From: Ruminococcaceae bacterium UBA5891
GTDB taxonomy: Bacteria; Bacillota; Clostridia; Oscillospirales; Acutalibacteraceae
Assembly (NCBI GenBank): GCA_002431945.1
Contig: DJET01000084.1
Coordinates: forward strand, 817 to 7,716
DNA: 6,900 nt
Direction: 5' to 3'
Part shown: positions 1 to 6,325 of the stretch, in pieces
Layout: every line of letters begins with the position of its first letter
Numbering within the stretch: position 1 is the first letter of the stretch
Notes under the pieces: model-generated
What the model was told of the DNA's origin: nothing
Seen by the model: only the letters and a program-made list of their open reading frames with translations
Databases searched by the model: none
Translations under genes and position numbers: made by a program

Positions 1-173
1 ATTTCGCTTTCAGCCTGCAAAAACGTGCCGCCTATTTTCGGCATTCTTTTAGCCATATATGCGGCAATTTCGGTTTGCGGTGTTATAGGGTAGCCGAAAT
101 AATGGCGGCAGCCCGCTATTATGGCAGCCTCGGCAATAGCCTCGTTGCCTTTCATAAGAACCTTATCGGACAT
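1..173 (-). CDS. vorB: 2-ketoisovalerate ferredoxin oxidoreductase, VorB/KorA-type alpha subunit (N-terminal part)
   Basis: The first 57 codons are present and the C-terminus lies beyond base 1. The protein begins MSDKVLMKGNEAIAEAA and continues with GCRHYFGYPITPQTEI at residues 21-36 and LQAESE at 52-57. This is the start of the pyrimidine-binding domain of 2-oxoacid:ferredoxin oxidoreductases, and the GYPITPQ form is typical of clostridial VorB-like subunits. In the known family this cytoplasmic subunit works with a TPP-binding beta subunit, a gamma subunit and a ferredoxin subunit in reversible conversion of a 2-oxoacid plus CoA to acyl-CoA, CO2 and reduced ferredoxin. The ATG is supported by AGGTGAG 8 bases upstream, which overlaps the stop codon of the ferredoxin gene 9 bases before, so the two are one transcript. 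Assignment to branched 2-oxoacids rather than 2-oxoglutarate rests on VorB-like sequence and on the Val T-box upstream. The partial length leaves some doubt. Confidence 0.88.
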   Translation of the reverse strand, partial: MSDKVLMKGNEAIAEAAIIAGCRHYFGYPITPQTEIAAYMAKRMPKIGGTFLQAESE

Positions 174-182
174 ATTTTTCAC

Positions 183-389
183 TCACCTTTCTATTTTAAT
201 AATGCAATCGGGGCACATGGTAGCGCAGAAAGCGCAAGCGATGCAATCCGCATCGTTCGCCGCCTCTACTGGGTGGTGGCCCTTTTTGTTGATCTTGTCG
301 GCTGCAAGGCGCAGCACCTTTTTGGGACATACGTCTACGCAAAGTCCGCAGCCCTTGCAGTTATCGGTTTTAAACGTAAGTTTTGCCAT
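183..389 (-). CDS. Two-[4Fe-4S] ferredoxin subunit of the 2-oxoacid oxidoreductase
   Basis: A 68-residue cytoplasmic protein with two complete cluster motifs: C11-x2-C14-x2-C17-x3-C21-P and C49-x2-C52-x2-C55-x3-C59-P. This is the delta/ferredoxin subunit layout of KOR/VOR-type 2-oxoacid oxidoreductases, which carries electrons between the TPP centre and external ferredoxin. C62 is an extra cysteine shortly after the second motif. The linker between clusters (about residues 22-48) is longer than in small clostridial ferredoxins, as usual for oxidoreductase subunits. An in-frame TTG at 407 would add six residues, but the ATG at 389 has AAAGGAAG (404-397) 7 bases upstream, and the TTG overlaps the preceding stop. 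The gene sits between the ATPase (14-base gap) and vorB (9-base gap), so co-expression is expected. Confidence 0.93.
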   Translation of the reverse strand: MAKLTFKTDNCKGCGLCVDVCPKKVLRLAADKINKKGHHPVEAANDADCIACAFCATMCPDCIIKIER

Positions 390-403
390 TTTGTTACTTC
401 CTT

Positions 404-1066
404 TCAATTGATTTTAGGCTGTAATTTTATTGGATATAAACCGTTTATTTTGCCCTTTAAAGCGTCGTAAACGGTATTATGTACGGTGGTGCAGAGTATC
501 GGCAAACCCGACAGTCCTGATACCTCGTCTGCATACGGCAAAGAGGATAAAATATCTTCGGGCGTTGTTTCTTCCCCCAAATTTGAGTTATTAACAATCC
601 CCGTAAATTTAATGCCGCCCGCATACTCTATTTCGCGCATAACCTCTATTGTCTCCGCCGCCTTGCGGGTTAAGGGGCGAAAGCAGTTTATAACCATAAG
701 CATATCGTAATCGTTTTCTTTGATTATTGCGGGAGCCAAACGTCCGAGAGCCAGCGCGCCGCGGTCGTCTCCGCCTATGTCGAGAATAAACCTTTTGTCC
801 TTACAGTCGGTTATCATATACATTTGCTGCGGCATTGCGGGAATATCTATATTTGTTCCCGCATATTCCGAGCAGATAAGCTCTATACCCGCCTTTTCAA
901 GTTCTTTTGCGCTGTCCTTTGTTCTGAAATAGGGGTTTACAATGTCAAGGTCGGCTATCGCGGCGTTATTATACTGCTTTTTAAGGTCGAACGCAAAGTT
1001 TACCGCAACGTTTGTTTTGCCGCTGCCGTAATGTCCGCAAAGCAGAGTCAGTCTTTTAAAGTTCAT
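404..1066 (-). CDS. P-loop ATPase of the ParA/MinD-like fold, associated with the 2-oxoacid oxidoreductase operon
   Basis: A 220-residue soluble NTPase. Walker A is GHYGSGKTN at residues 11-19, a DLDIVNPYFRT segment at 39-49 matches the A' region of SIMIBI-class ATPases, and a Walker B-like FILDIGGDD lies at 93-101. A VNNSNLG segment near 158-164 occupies the place of a base-recognition loop. The loop lacks the second 'signature' lysine of true ParA/MinD (KGGxGKT), so a partitioning role is not supported. No membrane segment or cysteine cluster motif is seen. It starts 27 bases after the acyl-CoA synthetase stop, with GGTGGTG upstream of the ATG, and is followed 14 bases later by the ferredoxin gene. 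I recall similar ATPases next to such oxidoreductases in Clostridia. A role in maturation, cofactor delivery or activation of the complex is a guess. The function is unknown. Confidence 0.85.
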   Translation of the reverse strand: MNFKRLTLLCGHYGSGKTNVAVNFAFDLKKQYNNAAIADLDIVNPYFRTKDSAKELEKAGIELICSEYAGTNIDIPAMPQQMYMITDCKDKRFILDIGGDDRGALALGRLAPAIIKENDYDMLMVINCFRPLTRKAAETIEVMREIEYAGGIKFTGIVNNSNLGEETTPEDILSSLPYADEVSGLSGLPILCTTVHNTVYDALKGKINGLYPIKLQPKIN

Positions 1067-1093
1067 ATAATCACCACCGTTGTTAATTGGGAA

Positions 1094-3385
1094 TTAAAGC
1101 TTATTCCGCTGAATTTTGCCGCTTGTGGTTTTCGGCAGGCTATCCTTAAACACAACAATTCGCGGATATTTATAGGGCGCGGTGTGCGCCTTAACATAGG
1201 TCTGAATTTCCTTTTTAAGCTCCTCTGAAGCTTCAGTGCCTTTAACCAGCACTATACTTGCCTTTACCACCTGCCCGCGAACCGGGTCGGGAGCGGCTGA
1301 AACGCCGCATTCAAGCACATACGGCAGCTCCATTATTACGCTTTCTATCTCAAACGGTCCTATGCGGTAGCCCGACGACTTAATAACGTCGTCAATTCTG
1401 CCCACATACCAGTAAAAGCCGTCCTCGTCTCTCCACGCGGTGTCGCCCGTGTGGTAGTAGCCGTCGTGCCAGGTTTCGTCGGTCTTTTCCTTATCGCCGT
1501 AATAGCAGGTTGCAAGCCCGCAGGGCAGACCGTTTTTAATATTTATCACTATTTCGCCCGTCTCGCCTGCGGGAACGGATTTGCCGTCCGCGTCGATAAT
1601 ATCAACGTCGTATATCGGCGCGGGCTTGCCCATTGAGCCTATTTTATGCGGCTCGCCCGTCATATTGCCTATAATCATTGTGCTTTCGCTCTGCCCGAAG
1701 CCCTCTAATATCTGCAGCCCCGTAGCCTTTTCAAACTGGCGGTAAACTTCGGGGTTAAGCGCCTCGCCCGCCGTTGTCATATGCTTAACGTACGAAAAAT
1801 CGTACTGCGAAATATCCTGCTTTATCATCATTCTGAGCATTGTGGGCGGCGCGCAGAATGTGGTAATACGGTACTTTGCAAACATAGGCAGTATATCCGC
1901 CGCGTCAAAGCGGTCGAAATCGTAAACAAAGGTTGCCGCCTCGCACAGCCACTGCCCGTAAAGCTTGCCCCACATAGCCTTTGCCCAGCCTGTATCGGAA
2001 ATTGTGAAGTGCAGACCGTCAGGGTCAACATTGTGCCAGTATTTCGCGGTGTGGAAGTGACCGAGCGCGTATTTATAGTTGTGCGCCGCAATTTTCGGGT
2101 AGCCGCTTGTGCCCGATGTAAAGAACATAAGCATAAGGTCGTCGCCGCAGGGGGCGTCCGCCGTTCTTTCATAATGGGTGCTGTAAAGCTTGTATTCCTC
2201 GTCAAAGCTGCGCCAGCCCTCGCGCTCGCCGTTTACAATAAGCTTTATAAGCGGCTCGCCGTAATCCTTTTCGGCAATATCGGCTTGGTGGGCGGTGTCG
2301 CCGTCCGCCGTGCAGATTATCGCCTTAACTCCTGCCGCCTTAAAGCGGTAACTGAAATCGTGCTCCTGTAACTGATTGGTGGCGGGAATTGCAATAGCGC
2401 CAAGCTTATTAAGCCCTAACATTGCAAACCAAAACTGATAGTGGCGTTTTAACACCAGCATTACGCGGTCGCCCTTTTTAACGCCTAAGGACTTAAAGTA
2501 GTTAGCGCACTGGTTAGAGGCTTTCTTTAAATCCTTAAAGGTAAAGCGGCGCTCGGTCTTATCCCGCGAAATATGCAGCATTGCAAGCTTTTCGGGGTCT
2601 TTTTCCGCCAATGCGTCAACAAGATCAAAGGCGAAATTAAAGCGCTCGGTGTTTTTAAAACTAATTGAAAGCGGCGTGCCGTTTTCGTTCTCGGTAATAT
2701 CAATAAACTGCCTGTAAATTCTGTCCTTATTATCGTCGCGCGAAATCGGCGTTATTTCCTCGCTCAGCTTTGTTCCCGTAAGTTCGGGTATCGGCTCGCC
2801 CGTCGGGTTTAAAACTATTGCGTAGAATATGCAGTCCTTACCGTCCACCGCAATCATTCCGTGGGGGGTTGAGCTGTCGTAATAAATGCTGTCGCCGGGG
2901 CCTAAAACCTCTTTATGCTCGCCCACCTGAACCTTCAGCTTACCCTCGATTATAAGGTCGCATTCCTGCCCTGTATGGGTGGTAAGCTCAATATCGCGGT
3001 GCTGCGCCTCCTCGCTGAACACGCTTTTAACGTAAAGCGGCTCGGCAATTCGGTTTTTGAAGGATGCGGCAAGGTTATAATAGGTCATACCGTGCGCCTT
3101 TTCAATGCGCTGCCCCTCGCCCTTACGCGTTACGGTATAGGATTTAAGGTTAGGGCTTTGCCCCTCGATAATATCGGTAACGTCAACGCCGAAAGCCAGC
3201 GCGCAGCGGTAAATAAAGGCAAAGTTTAAGTCGCTCCTGCCGTTTTCGCAGGCGAGGTATTCTTCCTCGCTAACGGCGGTCTTCTTTGCCATATCTGCGG
3301 CGGTAAGCCCCTCAATTTCGCGCAGTTCCCTTATTCTTCCCGCAATTTCGCCTAATTTGAAATCAAGTCCTGTCATCTGTTCCAT
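1094..3385 (-). CDS. XRE-cupin-acyl-CoA synthetase fusion, Val T-box controlled (candidate isobutyrate-CoA ligase)
   Basis: A 763-residue three-part protein. Residues about 10-75 form an XRE-type helix-turn-helix (RIRELREIEGLTAADMAKK...). Residues about 112-192 form a cupin, with H137, E141 and H175 as possible metal ligands. Residues about 245-763 form an ANL-family AMP-forming acyl-CoA synthetase most like the medium-chain (ACSM) group. Visible core motifs are the P-loop FTSGTSGYPK (422-431), GFGQSES (562-568), YHTGDTAWRDEDGFYWYVGR (644-663) and the catalytic lysine K757 in SGKIQRNKL. The expected reaction is carboxylate + ATP + CoA to acyl-CoA + AMP + PPi in the cytoplasm. The ATG has AAGGGAG 8 bases upstream and lies just after a T-box terminator. 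The T-box specifier is Val, and the ATPase-ferredoxin-vorB genes follow closely, so isobutyrate is the inferred substrate. Single-domain synthetases are about 500-550 residues; the excess is the HTH-cupin head. The family call is firm, the substrate is not. Confidence 0.93.
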   Translation of the reverse strand: MEQMTGLDFKLGEIAGRIRELREIEGLTAADMAKKTAVSEEEYLACENGRSDLNFAFIYRCALAFGVDVTDIIEGQSPNLKSYTVTRKGEGQRIEKAHGMTYYNLAASFKNRIAEPLYVKSVFSEEAQHRDIELTTHTGQECDLIIEGKLKVQVGEHKEVLGPGDSIYYDSSTPHGMIAVDGKDCIFYAIVLNPTGEPIPELTGTKLSEEITPISRDDNKDRIYRQFIDITENENGTPLSISFKNTERFNFAFDLVDALAEKDPEKLAMLHISRDKTERRFTFKDLKKASNQCANYFKSLGVKKGDRVMLVLKRHYQFWFAMLGLNKLGAIAIPATNQLQEHDFSYRFKAAGVKAIICTADGDTAHQADIAEKDYGEPLIKLIVNGEREGWRSFDEEYKLYSTHYERTADAPCGDDLMLMFFTSGTSGYPKIAAHNYKYALGHFHTAKYWHNVDPDGLHFTISDTGWAKAMWGKLYGQWLCEAATFVYDFDRFDAADILPMFAKYRITTFCAPPTMLRMMIKQDISQYDFSYVKHMTTAGEALNPEVYRQFEKATGLQILEGFGQSESTMIIGNMTGEPHKIGSMGKPAPIYDVDIIDADGKSVPAGETGEIVINIKNGLPCGLATCYYGDKEKTDETWHDGYYHTGDTAWRDEDGFYWYVGRIDDVIKSSGYRIGPFEIESVIMELPYVLECGVSAAPDPVRGQVVKASIVLVKGTEASEELKKEIQTYVKAHTAPYKYPRIVVFKDSLPKTTSGKIQRNKL

Positions 3386-3393
3386 TTTTCTTA

Positions 3394-3400
3394 CTCCCTT
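3394..3400 (-). promoter_or_regulatory. Ribosome binding site of the Val-linked synthetase
   Basis: AAGGGAG lies 8 bases before the ATG at 3385 and downstream of the T-box terminator. It is therefore transcribed only on read-through. It favours this ATG over the in-frame Met three codons later. Confidence 0.8.
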
Positions 3401-3411
3401 TCAAGGGACGG

Positions 3412-3452
3412 AAAAAGCGCCCGCCCCAAAGCTGTAACTTTGAGACGAGCGC
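3412..3452 (-). terminator. Intrinsic terminator of the Val T-box leader
   Basis: The RNA pairs GCGCUCGUCUCAAAG with CUUUGGGGCGGGCGC (with several G-U pairs) around a short UUACAG loop, followed by five U. The 5' arm includes CUCAAA (3444-3439), which can instead pair with UUUGAG (3493-3488) of the T-box antiterminator. The two structures are therefore mutually exclusive. It also serves as the only visible terminator for transcripts arriving from the upstream synthetase gene. Confidence 0.92.
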
Positions 3453-3702
3453 CGAATTTAAAAACTTTTCGGTTACCCGCGGTACCACTCAAATTGCGGC
3501 ATTAAAACCGCCCCTCTTGGAATCCAACAATTCCTATGCGTTTACGCAGCAATCACGGAGAGGGTCTACTCGCAAACACGCTTTCTTCCTCTCGGCTCAG
3601 AAGCTACAAACGCAAACCCCCGTTTAACAGCTTACACCAACCGCTGCCTCTCTTAAAAACAGATAGCCTGCGCCCTCTTCGTCGGCGCCTTTTTAATTTG
3701 AT
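3412..3702 (-). promoter_or_regulatory. T-box riboswitch, predicted tRNA-Val specific (specifier GUA)
   Basis: All landmarks of a T-box leader are present. Stem I has an AGAGAG bulge strand (3653-3648), a GGUUGGUG distal-loop motif (3642-3635), and a basal helix GAAG (3680-3677) with CUUC (3603-3600) followed by UGAGCC. Then come an AGUAG stem II segment, a stem III hairpin GGAAU/AUUCC (3534-3519), the T-box UGGUACCGCGG (3487-3477) and the terminator. By analogy with known leaders the specifier is the triplet followed by one purine directly before the CUUC arm: GUA at 3607-3605, a valine codon. The UGGU bulge fits a tRNA with discriminator A, as tRNA-Val has. Binding of uncharged tRNA should favour the antiterminator and switch on the synthetase and oxidoreductase genes. 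The T-box call is near certain; the specifier was read by eye. Confidence 0.93.
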
Positions 3703-3708
3703 ACTGGT

Positions 3709-3737
3709 ATTTTATCACAGCTTTGGAAATTTGTCAA
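3709..3737 (-). promoter_or_regulatory. SigA-type promoter of the Val T-box unit
   Basis: TTGACA (3737-3732), a 17-base spacer and TAAAAT (3714-3709), predicting transcription start near A3702 just before stem I. The -35 box begins 15 bases after the stop codon of the upstream synthetase gene. The stretch TTGACAAATTTCC is identical in the promoter of the Ile unit. Confidence 0.88.
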
Positions 3738-3752
3738 TATTTTAATTCGGAA

Positions 3753-6020
3753 TTACAGCTTATTCCTCTGAATTTTGCCGCTTATGGTCTTGGGCAGCTC
3801 GTCCTTAAATACCACTATACGCGGGTATTTATAGGGCGCGGTGTGGTGCTTAACGTAATCCTGAATTTCCTTTTTAAGCTCTTCGGTCGGTTCTGTACCC
3901 TTTACAAGCACTATGCTTGCCTTTACCACCTGACCGCGAACCTCGTCGGGCGCGGCGGAGACACCGCACTCAAGCACATAGGGCAGCTCCATTATTACGC
4001 TTTCTATCTCGAACGGTCCTATGCGGTAGCCCGAAGACTTGATAACGTCGTCCACTCTGCCCACATACCAGTAAAAGCCGTCCTCGTCTCTCCACGCGGT
4101 GTCGCCCGTGTGGTAGTAGCCGTCGTGCCATACCTCGTCGGTCTTTTCTTGGTTTTTATAATATCCCGCAAACAGTCCGCAGGGTACTTTATCGGACGTT
4201 TTAACCACAATCTCGCCGGTTTCGCCGTCGGGCACGGGATTGCCGTCGGGATCCAATATATCCACGTCATAAGCGGGCGTAGGCTTGCCCATTGAGCCTA
4301 ATTTATGGCTGTTGCCCATAAGGTTTGCTATCATTAAGGTAAGCTCTGTCTGCCCGAAGCCCTCCATTATCTGAAGCCCCGTAGCCTTTTCAAACTGTCG
4401 GTAAACCTCCGGATTTAAAGCCTCGCCCGCCGTAGTCATATGCTTTATTGAGGATAGATCGTACTGCGAAATATCCTGCTTTATCATCATTCTGAGCATT
4501 GTCGGCGGCGCGCAGAAGGTGGTTATGTTGTACTTTGCAAACATAGGCAGTATGTCCGCCGCGTCAAAGCGGTCAAAATCGTATGTAAACACCGCGCCCT
4601 CGCACAGCCACTGCCCGTAAAGCTTGCCCCAGAGCGCCTTGCCCCACCCTGTTTCGGAAATGGTGAAGTGCAGCCCGTTTTCATCTACGCCATGCCAGTA
4701 TTTCGCCGTTACGTAGTGCCCCAGCGCGTATTTATAGTTATGCGCCGCAATTTTCGGGTAGCCCGTTGTGCCTGAGGTAAAGAACATAAGCATTAAGTCA
4801 TCGCCGCAGGCGGTATCCTCCGTGCGGTAGAAGTGCGCCGAGAAAAGCGGAAATTCCTCATCGAAATTATGCCAGCCCTCGCGCTCGCCGCCCACCAATA
4901 TTTTGGTTTTAAGGGTGGGGCTTGCAGGCTCTGCCAAGTCGACCTGATGCGCCACGTCGCCGTCGGCGGTACATACTATAGCGCTGACCTCCGCCGCGTT
5001 AAAGCGGTAGTCAAAATCGTGCTCCTGCAAAAGGTTTGTTGCGGGAATTGCAACCGCGCCTAATTTATGCAGCGCCAGTATTGCATACCAGAACTGGTAG
5101 TGGCGCTTAAGCACCAGCATTACGCGGTCGCCCTTTTTAATGCCGAGGGATTTAAAGTAGTTTGCGCACTGGTTAGACGCGCGTTTCATATCGTTAAAGG
5201 TAAAGCGGCGCTCCACCTTATTTTTATCAATATGCAGCATTGCAAGCTTTTTAGGTGACTTCTTCGCTATTTCGTCCACAATATCAAAGGCGAAGTTGAA
5301 TTTATCCTCGTTTTTAAACTCTATTTTTTCCAGCGCGCCGTTTTCGGCTTCTGTGCACTCCACAAATTTTGAAGAAACATATTCTTTATTGCCCGAATGT
5401 GCCGAAACTATGGTATCGCGGATAACGTTTTCCTTAATGTCCTCGCCCGGCAGCACCACCGCCACGAAAAGGCAGTCTCTGCCGTCTACCGCTATCATAC
5501 CGTGGGGAGTTGAGGAGTTATAGTAAATGCTGTCGCCCTCGCTTAAATATTCCACATTTTCGCCTATCTGCACCTTTAGTCTGCCGCTCATAACAAAGTC
5601 AAATTCCTGACCGGAGTGCTTTGTTAAATGTATCGGCTTGTTTTGCAGCTCCTCGCTGTATTCATAGCGCACCCAGTAAGGCTCGGCTATTTTTTTGCGA
5701 AAAAGCGGCGCTAAGTTCTGAATTTCTATTCCGTCCTCTTTAGCGGTTTCCTGCCCCTGCCCCTTGCGGGTAACGGTGTAGGAGGAAAGGTGGGCGCTCT
5801 GCCCTTCAAGCAGATCGGTTATTCCTATTCCGAAAGCCAATGAACATTTATGAATAAAGGTGAACGGAAAATCAAGCTCACCGTTTTCGTAAGCCCTGTA
5901 ATCTTCTAAGCTTACTTCGGTTTTTTTCGCCATATCCGTCTCGGTAATGTCGCATATCTCCCGCATTTCGCGAATTCGCTTTGCTACCTCTTTTAATTTA
6001 TCGGTCGATACTGTTGCCAT
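3753..6020 (-). CDS. XRE-cupin-acyl-CoA synthetase fusion, Ile T-box controlled (candidate 2-methylbutyrate-CoA ligase)
   Basis: A 755-residue paralogue of the next gene with the same order: XRE-type HTH at about 8-72, cupin at about 110-190 (H135, E139, H173), and an ACSM-like AMP-forming synthetase at about 237-755. Core motifs are FTSGTTGYPK (414-423), GFGQTEL (554-560), YHTGDTAWRDEDGFYWYVGR (637-656) and catalytic lysine K749. Long C-terminal stretches are identical to the paralogue, for example residues 661-692. The HTH and linker (about 190-235) differ most. Positions near the acyl pocket differ too, such as GQTELT here against GQSEST there. Start: ATG with AAGGAGG 9 bases upstream, after a T-box terminator. 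No terminator separates its stop from the next promoter. The Ile specifier in its leader suggests it activates 2-methylbutyrate for isoleucine synthesis; that substrate is inference. Confidence 0.93.
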   Translation of the reverse strand: MATVSTDKLKEVAKRIREMREICDITETDMAKKTEVSLEDYRAYENGELDFPFTFIHKCSLAFGIGITDLLEGQSAHLSSYTVTRKGQGQETAKEDGIEIQNLAPLFRKKIAEPYWVRYEYSEELQNKPIHLTKHSGQEFDFVMSGRLKVQIGENVEYLSEGDSIYYNSSTPHGMIAVDGRDCLFVAVVLPGEDIKENVIRDTIVSAHSGNKEYVSSKFVECTEAENGALEKIEFKNEDKFNFAFDIVDEIAKKSPKKLAMLHIDKNKVERRFTFNDMKRASNQCANYFKSLGIKKGDRVMLVLKRHYQFWYAILALHKLGAVAIPATNLLQEHDFDYRFNAAEVSAIVCTADGDVAHQVDLAEPASPTLKTKILVGGEREGWHNFDEEFPLFSAHFYRTEDTACGDDLMLMFFTSGTTGYPKIAAHNYKYALGHYVTAKYWHGVDENGLHFTISETGWGKALWGKLYGQWLCEGAVFTYDFDRFDAADILPMFAKYNITTFCAPPTMLRMMIKQDISQYDLSSIKHMTTAGEALNPEVYRQFEKATGLQIMEGFGQTELTLMIANLMGNSHKLGSMGKPTPAYDVDILDPDGNPVPDGETGEIVVKTSDKVPCGLFAGYYKNQEKTDEVWHDGYYHTGDTAWRDEDGFYWYVGRVDDVIKSSGYRIGPFEIESVIMELPYVLECGVSAAPDEVRGQVVKASIVLVKGTEPTEELKKEIQDYVKHHTAPYKYPRIVVFKDELPKTISGKIQRNKL

Positions 6021-6029
6021 TTTTTACTT

Positions 6030-6036
6030 CCTCCTT
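6030..6036 (-). promoter_or_regulatory. Ribosome binding site of the Ile-linked synthetase
   Basis: AAGGAGG, a full Shine-Dalgarno match, lies 9 bases before the ATG at 6020 and beyond the leader terminator. It fixes the start of the gene and is reached only on antitermination. Confidence 0.85.
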
Positions 6037-6050
6037 AATGTAATTCAAAT

Positions 6051-6089
6051 AAAAAAACACCCGTCTCAAATTTCTTTGAGACGGGTGTT
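6051..6089 (-). terminator. Intrinsic terminator of the Ile T-box leader
   Basis: A perfect 15-bp stem, AACACCCGUCUCAAA with UUUGAGACGGGUGUU, closed by a GAAA tetraloop and followed by a U run. CUCAAA (6080-6075) is shared with the antiterminator, where it pairs with UUUGAG (6116-6111). It is stronger than the Val leader terminator, which depends on G-U pairs. Confidence 0.95.
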
Positions 6090-6319
6090 GAATTAACACT
6101 CGCGGTACCACTCAAATTGCGGTTATAAAAAACCGCCGCTCTTCGGAATCAAACAATTCCTATGCCTTTACGCAGCAATCACGGGAAAACCTACTTAAAT
6201 TTCAGCCCTCCGGCTCGGAAGCGATGGGTCAAACGAAATTATCACTGCCGGTTTGCACCAACCACCGACTCTCTTAAAGCTTTAACTTCAGACCGTCTTC
6301 GTCACAGCTTTTTAAGTTT
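6051..6319 (-). promoter_or_regulatory. T-box riboswitch, predicted tRNA-Ile specific (specifier AUC)
   Basis: Stem I has a basal helix GAAG (6300-6297) with CUUC (6221-6218) followed by CGAGCC, an AGAGAG bulge strand (6274-6269) and a GGUUGGUG distal-loop motif (6263-6256). Downstream are an AAGUAGG stem II segment, a GGAAU/AUUCC stem III hairpin, the T-box UGGUACCGCG (6110-6101) and a mutually exclusive terminator. In the same structural place where the Val leader reads GUA, this leader reads AUC (6225-6223), an isoleucine codon, followed by G and the CUUC arm. The UGGU bulge fits discriminator A, as in tRNA-Ile. An alternative register could read UUC (6237-6235), but that triplet is far from the helix. 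The leader predicts induction when charged tRNA-Ile is short. Confidence 0.93.
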
Positions 6320-6325
6320 GAGGTA

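Noticed and set aside
390..407. Upstream TTG start for the ferredoxin (six extra residues)
   Set aside because: It overlaps the preceding stop and the extra codons are the ribosome binding site of the ATG at 389.
404..1066. ParA chromosome or plasmid partitioning protein
   Set aside because: The signature lysine of the deviant Walker A motif is missing, there is no parB neighbour or parS-like repeat, and the gene is embedded in a metabolic operon.
1781..2371. 196-codon open frame on the plus strand within the Val-linked synthetase
   Set aside because: It is antisense to a full-length gene with clear catalytic motifs, has no recognisable domain, and its arginine- and cysteine-rich translation is typical of a shadow frame.
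3723..4295. 190-codon open frame on the plus strand
   Set aside because: It lies across the Val promoter and the antisense of the conserved synthetase C-terminus. A similar frame on the other paralogue (824-1228) simply reflects the shared minus-strand codons.
1094..6020. Acetyl-CoA synthetase (Acs) identity for the two synthetases
   Set aside because: The sequence around NKLGAIAIPATNQLQ and the overall motif set look like the medium-chain ACSM group, and branched amino acid T-boxes fit branched acids better. Acetate use is not excluded without assays.
3481..6200. Shared blocks in the two leaders as mobile-element or CRISPR repeats
   Set aside because: Each block corresponds to a conserved T-box element (stem II segment, stem III hairpin, UGGUACCGCG bulge), there are only two copies, and no spacers or inverted ends are present.
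3412..6319. T-boxes as leaders of valS/ileS aminoacyl-tRNA synthetase genes
   Set aside because: The genes directly downstream have ANL acyl-CoA synthetase motifs (SGTxGYPK, YHTGD, SGKIQR) and no class I HIGH/KMSKS signatures.
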